Below are positions 56,056 through 63,116 of a stretch of 64,000 nt of DNA, piece by piece. The position numbers and the translations under genes are program-made. Below the pieces are notes generated by a model. The model was not told the DNA's origin and ran no database searches. It worked only from the letters and a program-made list of their open reading frames with translations. The first letter of the stretch is position 1, and each line of letters starts with the position of its first letter. The stretch is from Sulfuriferula nivalis. GTDB lineage: Bacteria > Pseudomonadota > Gammaproteobacteria > Burkholderiales > Sulfuriferulaceae. The stretch lies in contig NZ_AP021881.1 in assembly GCF_009937995.1 (NCBI RefSeq), positions 62,001-126,000 on the forward strand. Reading direction: 5' to 3'.

Positions 56056-57456
56056 TTAAGTTAAAAATGGGGTAAATCCAGTTACCTTATAATAAGCATT
56101 AATGATTGTTTCATGTAGTAAATGTTTATCTTCCTTTTTAGCAATAAAGCTATCATGAACTGTAAGAACAGGCTTGCCTAGTCTGGTAAATTCTTTGATT
56201 ACAGCTAAGGCTATTTCACTCTCAAGAAACATCATAGTGCTGCCTACTTCTCCATTAAAGAAAGGTATTTGTGGATGCTTAGCTATAAGCTTCTTTATTA
56301 ATTCTGGGGCTTCTTCATTTACTCTTTTAGAGATGTTTTCTTTTCTGATGATTCGGGTAAGCCACCCCTGATTTTTCCCTTCATTGGTTGCATTGATTAA
56401 TGAGCTAGAAATCTTCTTGAGTGCCTTTCTGTGATCTTCTCCTGTGTATCCTTCTATATAGTAAGGGTCTACCTCTTCTATCCATTCCTCATTACTTAGA
56501 TCGCCCCAATAATCAATGCCTAATGAATGATAGACCAAGATAGGAAATGTAGCCCTTATGTCTATCTCTGTAACCTCTTGACCATCAAGCAGTATGGTAA
56601 GCCGCGCTTCTTTAGAAAAGCCCTGCCATAATCCACCAGACAGCCTACCGCCTCTATCCCAAGAGCCATTGTTAAATACCCTTCTTACATATTTATCATA
56701 AGGGGTGAATTCACCTTTAAAAATGTCTCCCTTTTTTCCTGTTATTTCAGCAGGTAAGCTGATGATAGTAGTGTCTAGAAGCTCTTGATACTTTTCTAAG
56801 AGCCTCTGACACTCTGCAATATGACTGGGTAGTCTTGCTACTGTTATAGGTTGTTTATCGGTATCCCTTAACTCTATCCTTGGTCTATCCTTCGCTGACT
56901 TGTATCTGTGCTTGTCTTTAGCTAAATTAACTAAATCTACTGCTTCTATTAACTTCGCTGTTGCTCTAAACCTTGTCTGTTTTCTCTTATCTGGATTCCA
57001 ATGTTGATTACCTTTAACTAACTCACAATAACCATTTTCTTCTAATCTCTGTATTGCCTTGCTTAACTGTTCAGCCTTTAACCCTAAGGTGTAATATCTG
57101 CCACCTTTATCCCAGTCATTTTTATTTAAGCTTACTGTTTGCCATTTGGTTGGGTTTTTCTCAAAGACTTTGATTGAACTTATAACTAGGGTTCTAATTA
57201 CTGTTCTTGCCTTTCCTTGCTTCGCTCTTGTGCTTAACTCTCTGACTGTATAACATTCCTTCATTACCTTGTTGCATACACCTAGAAGATGTTTATTATC
57301 TGTTACTAAGTACTTGTAAAAGCCTTGGCTGTTGTCGACCCCTACAGAAGGCTCTAGGATGCTCTCTGTTGCATTTAACTCATATTCTGATATGATTGTA
57401 TAGACTTCTTCATTTAAATCGATTTTAGAGCTTCCTATGGCTTCATCATAGTTCAT
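56056..57456 (-). CDS. Putative replication protein with family-A-like polymerase palm
   Basis: 466 residues. About residues 127-150 look like a winged helix (LKAEQLSKAIQRLEENGYCE). The C-terminal half shows, in order, a motif A-like Asp299 (EVTEIDIRATFPILVYHSLG), DPYYIEGY, an O-helix-like Arg343-x3-Lys347 (RKALKKISSSLIN) and motif C-like His434-Asp435-Ser436 (VLTVHDSFIAKKE). HDSF recalls T7 RNA polymerase and VHDE the DNA polymerase A family. Tyr and Gly at the end of the O-helix are not kept. No 3'-5' exonuclease motifs are seen. It may prime or copy element DNA. It overlaps the previous gene by 11 bases. Confidence 0.6.
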   Translation of the reverse strand: MNYDEAIGSSKIDLNEEVYTIISEYELNATESILEPSVGVDNSQGFYKYLVTDNKHLLGVCNKVMKECYTVRELSTRAKQGKARTVIRTLVISSIKVFEKNPTKWQTVSLNKNDWDKGGRYYTLGLKAEQLSKAIQRLEENGYCELVKGNQHWNPDKRKQTRFRATAKLIEAVDLVNLAKDKHRYKSAKDRPRIELRDTDKQPITVARLPSHIAECQRLLEKYQELLDTTIISLPAEITGKKGDIFKGEFTPYDKYVRRVFNNGSWDRGGRLSGGLWQGFSKEARLTILLDGQEVTEIDIRATFPILVYHSLGIDYWGDLSNEEWIEEVDPYYIEGYTGEDHRKALKKISSSLINATNEGKNQGWLTRIIRKENISKRVNEEAPELIKKLIAKHPQIPFFNGEVGSTMMFLESEIALAVIKEFTRLGKPVLTVHDSFIAKKEDKHLLHETIINAYYKVTGFTPFLT

Positions 57457-58186
57457 ACATTTGCCTCATGAAGTCATGGGTGCCTAAACCTAGCATGTCG
57501 CATAAATCCTTAGCTTGTTCTCTGGCATAAGCCCGCGCTTCTTCAATGTGCCTGTTGTATTCTCCTATGCTGTGAAAGTATGGATAGATAATGTTCGGTA
57601 TGCTTATGGTAAATCTTGAGCCTGACATTTTGGCTTTGAAACAAATTTCTTTAGACCAGTTGCTCCTAGCTGTCGGAAAACCATACCCATTAACACCAAC
57701 AGGATTTACCATATATGGTAGCCCCCCTTTGACTTCCTCCTTGAAACTGCCAGTCCATAACCACCTCATCCACCCTTCATTGTGCATTAGGTTCTCACCA
57801 ACTAAGGCTAAATCAATAATATAAACATCCTCTAGGGTTGACTTGGAATCATCTTCATCAGCAAGGCAATAAATAAGAAAAGATGACTGATATTTCCCTT
57901 CTAGTATTTTGTATATTTCTTTATCTCTTAGAACAAAATCGGTAGGGTAGTATTTTTTATTTCTATTCCCTCTTGCTCTGTAAGCTAGCCATATCTCTAC
58001 ACCATCCAATATCATTAGGGCATCTATACCATCTTTCATATCTTGGGAGTCTGATGCGCAAACGAATTCAGGGTGTTTGCAGTAGGGCACCAGCCCCCTC
58101 CCATGCAGCATGTGATAGGCGCTAGTATTTTGTGCGGAAATGTATTTGTCAGACCAGCTCCTTCTGTCTGGACTATAGCTGCTCAA
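57446..58186 (-). CDS. Unknown element protein, possibly nuclease-like, 246 residues
   Basis: TTG 58186 overlaps the HTH gene stop (TTGA). Not recognised as a family. Residues 52-72 read DGIDALMILDGVEIWLAYRA followed by R72: a short loop with Asp55, a beta-strand with Glu64 and basic residues (Arg70, Arg72). That arrangement resembles the PD-(D/E)xK nuclease core, although the usual Lys is not there. Later there is a conserved-looking PYMVNPVGVNGYGFPTARSN and a helical C-terminus. Co-transcribed with the polymerase-like gene, so a role in replication or recombination is plausible but inferred. Confidence 0.5.
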   Translation of the reverse strand: MSSYSPDRRSWSDKYISAQNTSAYHMLHGRGLVPYCKHPEFVCASDSQDMKDGIDALMILDGVEIWLAYRARGNRNKKYYPTDFVLRDKEIYKILEGKYQSSFLIYCLADEDDSKSTLEDVYIIDLALVGENLMHNEGWMRWLWTGSFKEEVKGGLPYMVNPVGVNGYGFPTARSNWSKEICFKAKMSGSRFTISIPNIIYPYFHSIGEYNRHIEEARAYAREQAKDLCDMLGLGTHDFMRQMYEL

Positions 58187-58380
58187 GGATTAGCCCTCAT
58201 CAATCGGGAAACATAATGCTGTTGCCATGATACTTCGCCTTTGCTGTTCTGATAGCCATGCTCTTTTAACCATTCTGCTATTTGGTACTGACTAAGCCCT
58301 TGAGAATGAAGCTCTCTGATAACAGCCATAATGTCTAATAACCAGATTAAATGTTCTTGTAATTTTTTTATTGAATTCAC
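58183..58380 (-). CDS. Small HTH protein of the element
   Basis: 65 residues from GTG 58380 (AAGGAG eight bases ahead). VIRELHSQGLSQYQIAEWLK is a helix-turn-helix of the type found in recombinase-associated and resolvase-like DNA-binding domains, followed by GEVSWQQHYVSRLM. It is first in the operon behind a strong promoter with a palindromic -10 region, so it may regulate itself or serve as a replication initiator. Both roles are inference. Confidence 0.65.
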   Translation of the reverse strand: MNSIKKLQEHLIWLLDIMAVIRELHSQGLSQYQIAEWLKEHGYQNSKGEVSWQQHYVSRLMRANP

Positions 58381-58467
58381 TTGCTCTTCTCCTTTAGTTG
58401 TTGTATAATCTTTTTAATCACTTAATTGATGATGTATTTATTCGCCTTTTTCAAGTGTAATATAACT

Positions 58468-58496
58468 ATTATATCATCAAAAGCTTATGTTGTCAA
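58468..58496 (-). promoter_or_regulatory. Consensus sigma-70 promoter of the element operon
   Basis: On the - strand TTGACA (58496-58491) and TATAAT (58473-58468) are separated by exactly 17 bases, about 90 bases before GTG 58380. Around the -10, TATAATAGTTATA is a near palindrome (5-base arms around TAG), a likely operator. The rest of 58381-58587 is AT-rich and holds no gene. Confidence 0.85.
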
Positions 58497-58587
58497 GCAT
58501 TATTTATGCCAGTTAATGTAACTCTATGATTTATTGGTAATCTATTTTTAATAGTGTCTTTAGCAAGCCTGGTGGAGTTTTTGAGAC

Positions 58588-58764
58588 ATGAAAGACAACA
58601 AAGGTTGGAAGTTTCCAGAAGCATGGCTTATAGAGGATGATGGACTGATAGTGCGGCTTATAAGAGGGGTTGCGCTTATTTTGACTTGGTTAATAATGAT
58701 TGTTGTTTTCGGTATGCCGCTATACCAATTACTTTACCCAATTATTCTTAAAAGCTATTCTTAA
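58588..58764 (+). CDS. Small membrane protein of the element, + strand
   Basis: 58 residues: MKDNKGWKFPEAWLIEDDG, then a membrane helix LIRGVALILTWLIMIVVFG and a second hydrophobic part PLYQLLYPIILK. GGAG lies about 10 bases ahead of ATG 58588. It is the only gene on this strand in the element and is divergent from the main operon. A holin- or inhibitor-like role cannot be judged. No family recognised. Confidence 0.5.
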   Translation: MKDNKGWKFPEAWLIEDDGLIVRLIRGVALILTWLIMIVVFGMPLYQLLYPIILKSYS

Positions 58765-58792
58765 AGGTAAAGGTAAAGGTAAAGGTAAAGGT
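58763..58792 (+). repeat. Hexanucleotide tandem repeat (AAAGGT)x5
   Basis: Five exact copies run from 58763 to 58792, starting in the stop codon of the 58-residue gene. It may be a slippage-prone tract or a DNA-binding iteron. Confidence 0.9.
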
Positions 58793-58808
58793 GAAGCAGG
58801 GTTCTTCC

Positions 58809-58843
58809 AAGGTAGAGCGTAGCGACACTCTTATAGTGTCTTA
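58809..58843. repeat. Element hairpin repeat, copy 1
   Basis: A constant 17-base block (AAGGTAGAGCGTAGCGA) leads into a hairpin: GACACT (58824-58829), 5-base loop, AGTGTC (58835-58840), then TTA. Copies 2 and 3 share the block but have different, still paired, stems. It lies downstream of the 63-residue membrane protein gene, where a terminator could act. Confidence 0.75.
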
Positions 58844-58857
58844 TTTACAAAGTATTG

Positions 58858-58883
58858 AATGGTTGTAAGCTTTATATAATAAA
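58858..58883 (+). repeat. 26-base direct repeat, copy 1
   Basis: 24 of 26 bases match 59108-59133 (AATGG[T/C]TGTAAGC[T/C]TTATATAATAAA). Both contain TATAAT on the + strand and a TATTATATAA on the - strand. The pair flanks the 63-residue membrane protein gene. Confidence 0.75.
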
Positions 58884-58888
58884 TCCAA

Positions 58889-59080
58889 TCACCAATCTGG
58901 CATCCAGTCTAGTGGCTCATTAGGTGGAAAGACTAGTATTATCAGCAGGAGTCCATAAAAAACACCAAGCCAGAAAAGTCTAGCGCCTCTGTCCTCATTA
59001 TTAATTCTTCCTGCTCCATACCCAGTTAGTAGTACAACAGCTATTCGGAGTGATTCCATAGCATGATATTCTGTAATCAT
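58889..59080 (-). CDS. Small membrane protein of the element, 63 residues
   Basis: ATG 59080 with GGGGG five bases upstream; the frame is open further upstream but lacks a ribosome site. One or two hydrophobic helices (LRIAVVLLTGYGAGRI and RLFWLGVFYGLLLIILVFPP). No family. It is flanked by the 26-base direct repeats. Function unknown. Confidence 0.55.
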   Translation of the reverse strand: MITEYHAMESLRIAVVLLTGYGAGRINNEDRGARLFWLGVFYGLLLIILVFPPNEPLDWMPDW

Positions 59081-59107
59081 TATTACCCCCTTATTTCTAA
59101 AGTAGAA

Positions 59108-59133
59108 AATGGCTGTAAGCCTTATATAATAAA
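59108..59133 (+). repeat. 26-base direct repeat, copy 2
   Basis: Second copy of the repeat at 58858-58883, about 28 bases before the start of the 63-residue gene on the - strand, where its TATTAT could serve as a -10 element. Confidence 0.75.
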
Positions 59134-59210
59134 GCATACAGACTTATTATTAGAAATAACTCCCTTAGTATTGCTACTTATACCTATAATAATAATAACT
59201 AGTAAGTATT

Positions 59211-59243
59211 AAGGTAGAGCGTAGCGAGACCGATGGTCTCTTA
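59211..59243. repeat. Element hairpin repeat, copy 2
   Basis: The same 17-base block as copy 1, then GAGACC (59226-59231), loop GAT, GGTCTC (59235-59240) and TTA, which is the integrase stop codon on the - strand. Three stem positions differ from copy 1 and all are compensated. Confidence 0.8.
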
Positions 59244-60260
59244 GTGAAGTCTTACAGCTAAATCAGTAGCCTTTAGATGAGTATATCTTTTAAGCATTTG
59301 TAATGTTCTATGTCCTGTTATAGATGCTACTTCCATTACATTAAATCCCTTTTCAAAGAATCTTGTTGTGGCTTCATGCCTTAGGTCATGGAAATGAAAG
59401 TTAGTTATACCCGCTCTATTTAATGCAGTATGCCAAGACCTTTTAATGCTGTCGCTTCGCTTCCAAGTATAGAATATATAGACATCCTCCGATGTCGGCT
59501 TATAGAGATTGTCGTTATCTCTTTTAATGTCTCTTGGAATGGTCTTTAGCAGGTGTATTGCATGACTAGATAAGGGAACAGTGCGGCTATCTCCATTCTT
59601 GGTGGTGTTAAGCTTTATGGTCTTATCGGTGTAATTAACCATATCCCAAGTAATAGAAAGTATCTCACCTAACCGCATACCTGTTTCCATTGCAAACTCA
59701 ACAAGGTATGGCAATAAGTGGCTATCAGACAAAGAACAAGCAGCTAACAATCTAATCAGCTCATCCCTGTCTAATCTTCTGTCTCTTGCATTGTCAGCCT
59801 TGGGCTTGCGAATATTGTCTATTGGATTAACTAAAGACATTCCCCATTCTTTCGCCGCAATTGTGAATAGGTGTGAAATGATTGCAAGTTCTGATCTAAT
59901 TGTAGAAGCGGCTATTCCAGCCTGTAATCTGCTGTCTCTATGCTTGGCAAAGTCCAAAGGTTTTAATGTATCAAGGGGCTTTTGTGCTAGTGGATTCTGT
60001 AGCCATTGATTGATTCGGATTAGCTCTATCTTAGCCCCTTTCTTACTAGGGGTTATCTCAAGCCTGTATCGGTCTAATGCTTCTGCTAGTGTGGTAGTGT
60101 TGGTTTTGGTGTAGATATGCCTAATCATTTCAGACTCAGTAATCTTGACCCACTTGTCTGCTAGGGATTTACTTGGAAATGATTTAGATGCTTGTGGATG
60201 CCCTTTCATTCTAATTTGGGCATTCCATTTACCAGAAGGAAGCTTGCGAACTGTAGCCAT
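59241..60260 (-). CDS. int: Tyrosine recombinase (phage-type integrase)
   Basis: 339 residues from ATG 60260 (MATVRKLPSGKWNAQIR); a GTG eight codons upstream is possible. Catalytic residues are complete: Arg196 (TGMRLGEIL), Lys221 (TTKNGDSRT), His291/Arg294 (HDLRHEATT), His317 (GHRTLQ) and nucleophile Tyr326 (KRYTHL). An N-terminal DNA-binding domain (about 1-50) and a SAM-like core-binding domain precede them. It would integrate and excise the element at the tRNA-Met att site beside it. No excisionase gene is recognised, although the small HTH protein could serve. Confidence 0.97.
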   Translation of the reverse strand: MATVRKLPSGKWNAQIRMKGHPQASKSFPSKSLADKWVKITESEMIRHIYTKTNTTTLAEALDRYRLEITPSKKGAKIELIRINQWLQNPLAQKPLDTLKPLDFAKHRDSRLQAGIAASTIRSELAIISHLFTIAAKEWGMSLVNPIDNIRKPKADNARDRRLDRDELIRLLAACSLSDSHLLPYLVEFAMETGMRLGEILSITWDMVNYTDKTIKLNTTKNGDSRTVPLSSHAIHLLKTIPRDIKRDNDNLYKPTSEDVYIFYTWKRSDSIKRSWHTALNRAGITNFHFHDLRHEATTRFFEKGFNVMEVASITGHRTLQMLKRYTHLKATDLAVRLH

Positions 60261-60273
60261 AATCTTACTCACT

Positions 60274-60305
60274 AAGTGGAGCACAGCGACACTGTTGGTG
60301 TCTCA
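60274..60305. repeat. Element hairpin repeat, copy 3
   Basis: A degenerate block (AAGTGGAGCACAGCGA) is followed by GACAC (60288-60292), 5-base loop, GTGTC (60298-60302) and TCA. It lies just upstream of the integrase ATG 60260, so this copy could control integrase expression rather than termination. Confidence 0.65.
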
Positions 60306-60306
60306 C

Positions 60307-60333
60307 TGTGAACAGGTTGTGAATGGCATAGGT
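60307..60333 (+). repeat. Candidate right arm-type integrase site
   Basis: Second copy of the 27-base repeat at 55095-55121 (23/27 identical), between the integrase start and the right att repeat. Confidence 0.6.
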
Positions 60334-60372
60334 GTTTAGATAAGCTAAATAGGCGCAAAGCCTTATAGGTCT

Positions 60373-60449
60373 TGGTGGTGATGGGCGGAATCGAACCGCC
60401 GACCTATGGGTTATGAATCCATCGCTCTAACCGTCTGAGCTACATCACC
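60373..60449 (-). tRNA. tRNA-Met (anticodon CAT)
   Basis: 77 bases with CCA encoded. Acceptor GGTGATG/CATCACC with discriminator A; D-arm GCTC...GAGC; anticodon loop TTCATAA; T-arm GGCGG-TTCGATT-CCGCC. The anticodon stem ATGGA/CCCAT has one A/C mismatch at the loop end. CAT could also be a lysidine-modified tRNA-Ile, which cannot be excluded by sequence alone, but the elongator Met reading is the more likely. The 3' half is supplied by the integrated element. Confidence 0.93.
60380..60429 (-). repeat. Right attachment site inside tRNA-Met
   Basis: The 50-bp identity block shared with 54972-55021. It covers the anticodon arm through the T-arm and the start of the acceptor strand, the usual target of tyrosine integrases. 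Confidence 0.92.
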
Positions 60450-60611
60450 AACATACTACGAAGCCGCGCATTATGCGGGCTAAATGGGTGTGCTGTCAAG
60501 GTGGTATTATTTAAAATTCAATAAAATCAAGTTTGCACCTTGCACATATTGAAGTTTTGCCTGATAATGACGTCCTTTCTGCGTACACGCCGCAGCACCT
60601 TAGGAAAAAAT

Positions 60612-60815
60612 ATGAAAGCTGATACCCATCCAACTTATGAAGAAATTAACGTGACTTGCAGTTGCGGTAATAAATTTGTGACTCGTTCAACCATGAACAA
60701 AGCTTTGCACGTTGAAGTATGTTCAGAGTGCCACCCTTTTTACACGGGTAAGCAAAAGATAGTAGATACCGCTGGTCGTGTTGAGAAATTCCGTCAAAAA
60801 TACGGTATGAAATAA
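60612..60815 (+). CDS. rpmE: Ribosomal protein bL31 (zinc-binding form)
   Basis: 67 residues from ATG 60612 (TAGGAAAA ahead). It begins [20 protein letters not shown]; four cysteines in CSC and CSEC bind zinc (C+ form), and HPFYTGKQK with [11 protein letters not shown] is typical L31. An upstream extension of the frame is not used. It is followed by a strong terminator. Confidence 0.97.
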   Translation: MKADTHPTYEEINVTCSCGNKFVTRSTMNKALHVEVCSECHPFYTGKQKIVDTAGRVEKFRQKYGMK

Positions 60816-60842
60816 TCAACTGCGCATTATGCAGGTGTTAAT

Positions 60843-60876
60843 AAAAAAGACAGCTCAGGCTGTCTTTTTTGTTTTT
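60843..60876 (+). terminator. Rho-independent terminator after rpmE
   Basis: AAAAAAGACAGC and GCTGTCTTTTTT form a 12-bp stem around TCAG (60843-60870), followed by GTTTTTT. The symmetry of A and T runs makes it usable in both directions. Confidence 0.95.
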
Positions 60877-60916
60877 TGGCGTAAAATTATGACTTTATCT
60901 CGTCAGCGAGTGCCGC

Positions 60917-62569
60917 GTGTCTAATCTGTTTACTGTTCGACCTTATCGATTTGTACCAAGCTTACTTACACTGGCTTTGTGTCTTGCTTGGTTGCTGCCT
61001 GGTTTAATTGGTCATGAACCGTGGAAAGGTGACGAAGCTGAAACTATGGGGCTGATACATAGCGTACTTTCAGGTATGCCTGTGGCAGTACCAACTTTGG
61101 CAGGTGAGCCTTGGCTGAGTGTGCCACCCTTGTATAGCATAATTGGTGCAGGGTTTGCGCAGGTGTTGGCGCCTTGGCTGCCTGCACATGATGCAGCACG
61201 TCTGGCGGGTGGTTTTTTTGTATTATTGGCATTGTTGTTTGCCGGTTTTGCGGGGCGAGAGTTATACGGTAGCGAACATGGGCGTTTAGCTGCGTTGGTA
61301 TTAATTGGCAGTGTCGGGTTGTGGGTACGTGCGCATGAGGCGATACCGCAAACGATACTGCTGGCAGGTGTGGCGATGGTGGGTTATGGTGCCGCGTTGT
61401 CGGTGCGGCGGGCGTATGTCGGTGGTGCAGTAGTCGGCACGGGCTTGGGTCTAAGTTTCATGAGTGTGGGTGTGGCGGAAACCTTGGCACTGGCGCTGGC
61501 TTTGTTGGCACTGCCTGTTTTTAGTCCGCATTGGAGGCAATGGAATACAGCTAAGGCGGCCGGACTAACGGTGTTGTTTATGGCACCGTGGTTGCTGATT
61601 TGGCCTTGGGCTTTGTGGCAGTCGTCACCAGGCTTGCTAATTGATTGGTGGCATAGTCAGGTACAGGAGCGCTTTATTTTCTGGTCACCCCATGCACAAT
61701 CGTGGACAGGGTACTATTTTAAGTTTCTACCGTGGTTTGCATGGCCGGCGTGGCCATTGGCATTGTGGACAATGTGGCATGCTCGTCGTGAGCAATTAAC
61801 CACGACGGGGATCGTTCTGCCATTGGCAATGTGGCTGAGTTTAACAGTAGTGCTTGGGTTTACTGTTGATCCGTCACCTGATGATGGCTTGCCTATATTG
61901 ATTCCTCTGGCGTGGCTGGCGGCAGGCAGTACATTTACGCTGCGCCGCGGCGCGGCAAACGCATTGTACTGGTTTGCCATGATGACCTTTGGTGTGGTCG
62001 CAATTACGGCGTGGGTGTATTGGAGCGCGTTTGATTTAGGCATTCCAGCTGCCTTATCTGCACATTTACACAAGTTGCAGCCAGGATATCAGGGGGAATT
62101 TCATCCATTCCCTGTGGTCATGGCAATTTTGTATTGCATCGCGTGGGTGTTGCTATTATTGCGTATGCAGCGTTCACCACAGCGGCCATTGATTGCCTGG
62201 GCAGCAGGAATGGCGTTAACTTGGGGTTTGGCAGCGAGTTTATTTGAGCGACCTATGGATGAACGTATGGGCTATGAATCAGTAATGAAATCCATGCAGC
62301 CACATTTGCCCAGTCGGTCATGTGTTGCCAGTCTGGGCGTGAATGCAGGAGCACGGGCGATGCTGGATTATTATCTGGGTGTACAGACTTTGCGGATGGA
62401 AGATACACATGCGCCTACCTGCCCTATGTTACTAGTGGAAGAAAATGGTGGTCAGGAAGCCTTGCCGCAACGTGAGGGATGGCGTGTAATATGGCATGGT
62501 AATCGTCCTGGCAATCGCACAGAACGCTATATCTTATATAAGAAAATTAAATCCAGGCAGCATGGTTGA
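60917..62569 (+). CDS. GT-C-type membrane glycosyltransferase (ArnT/PMT-like)
   Basis: 550 residues from GTG 60917. About twelve hydrophobic segments. The N-terminal loop HEPWKGDEAETMGLI has the Asp-Glu pair (GDEAE) that in GT-C enzymes sits at the active site of the first periplasmic loop. ArnT-like and PMT-like proteins move sugars from undecaprenyl-phosphate donors to lipid A or proteins. The C-terminal ~90 residues (CVASLGVNAGARAML...) are a soluble domain. The exact substrate is unknown. Its stop overlaps mobA by eight bases. Confidence 0.8.
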   Translation: MSNLFTVRPYRFVPSLLTLALCLAWLLPGLIGHEPWKGDEAETMGLIHSVLSGMPVAVPTLAGEPWLSVPPLYSIIGAGFAQVLAPWLPAHDAARLAGGFFVLLALLFAGFAGRELYGSEHGRLAALVLIGSVGLWVRAHEAIPQTILLAGVAMVGYGAALSVRRAYVGGAVVGTGLGLSFMSVGVAETLALALALLALPVFSPHWRQWNTAKAAGLTVLFMAPWLLIWPWALWQSSPGLLIDWWHSQVQERFIFWSPHAQSWTGYYFKFLPWFAWPAWPLALWTMWHARREQLTTTGIVLPLAMWLSLTVVLGFTVDPSPDDGLPILIPLAWLAAGSTFTLRRGAANALYWFAMMTFGVVAITAWVYWSAFDLGIPAALSAHLHKLQPGYQGEFHPFPVVMAILYCIAWVLLLLRMQRSPQRPLIAWAAGMALTWGLAASLFERPMDERMGYESVMKSMQPHLPSRSCVASLGVNAGARAMLDYYLGVQTLRMEDTHAPTCPMLLVEENGGQEALPQREGWRVIWHGNRPGNRTERYILYKKIKSRQHG

Positions 62570-63116
62570 CGCTGTTATTCTTGCAGGTGGAGAAGCGCGC
62601 CGTATGCATGGGTGTGATAAAGGCTTGTTGCTACTGAATGAGCAACCTTTGGTGCAGCATGTGATTACTCGGATTGCACCACAAGTCGATGCTGTATGGA
62701 TTAGTGCCAACCGGCATGTGGATGTATATCAGCGTTTTGGTTACCCTGTGATACGCGATGCAACTGATGACTATTTGGGACCATTGGCCGGTGTTCTGGC
62801 TGGGTTACAGCACGCTCAGGGCGAGTGGGTGTTGACGGTGCCATGCGATACCCCAAGTCTGCCAGAAAACTTGGTGGCACAGATGCTGGCTGCCAGCGCA
62901 GGCAAAGATGTCGTAGTTGCTGCTGCCGAGAGAGTGCATGCAACGGTGATGTTATGTCGGCGCAATTTAGTGAACAATCTCGCTGAATTCCTAGCGCGAG
63001 GGGAACGTAAGGTTCAGGTCTGGCAAGCACAGCAAAATTCTGCAATTGCTCAGTTTGATGATGAGTCTGCCTTTGCTAATTTGAATACACCTGAGCAGTT
63101 ATTGCCTAAACAGTGA
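62562..63116 (+). CDS. mobA: Molybdenum cofactor guanylyltransferase MobA
   Basis: 184 residues from ATG 62562 (MVDAVILAGGEARRMHGCDK), overlapping the upstream stop. The nucleotide-binding loop LAGGxARRMxGxDKGL, ISANRHVDVY and GPLAGVLAGL with VPCDTPSLP are the MobA signature. It attaches GMP to molybdopterin to form the bis-MGD cofactor. MsrP at 1560-2492 uses plain molybdopterin, so the clients of MobA lie elsewhere. Convergent with the next gene (11-base overlap). Confidence 0.95.
   Translation: MVDAVILAGGEARRMHGCDKGLLLLNEQPLVQHVITRIAPQVDAVWISANRHVDVYQRFGYPVIRDATDDYLGPLAGVLAGLQHAQGEWVLTVPCDTPSLPENLVAQMLAASAGKDVVVAAAERVHATVMLCRRNLVNNLAEFLARGERKVQVWQAQQNSAIAQFDDESAFANLNTPEQLLPKQ

Larger units (their letters stand above)
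54972..60429. mobile_element. Integrative element in tRNA-Met, about 5.4 kb
   Basis: Bounded by identical 50-bp direct repeats (54972-55021 and 60380-60429) of the 3' half of tRNA-Met. A tyrosine integrase is next to the intact tRNA, with imperfect 27-bp direct repeats just inside both ends. The interior is clearly more AT-rich than the host. Content on the - strand: integrase, a 63-residue membrane protein, then an operon of HTH protein, unknown protein, polymerase-like protein, lipoprotein and secreted coiled-coil protein. One + strand small membrane protein. No capsid, terminase, conjugation or relaxase gene is seen, so it is a satellite-like or otherwise minimal element. Confidence 0.9.

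Noticed and set aside
58763-59243. CRISPR-like array from the repeated blocks in the element
   Set aside because: Repeats are few, irregularly spaced, of different types and contain no spacers of constant length; no cas genes.
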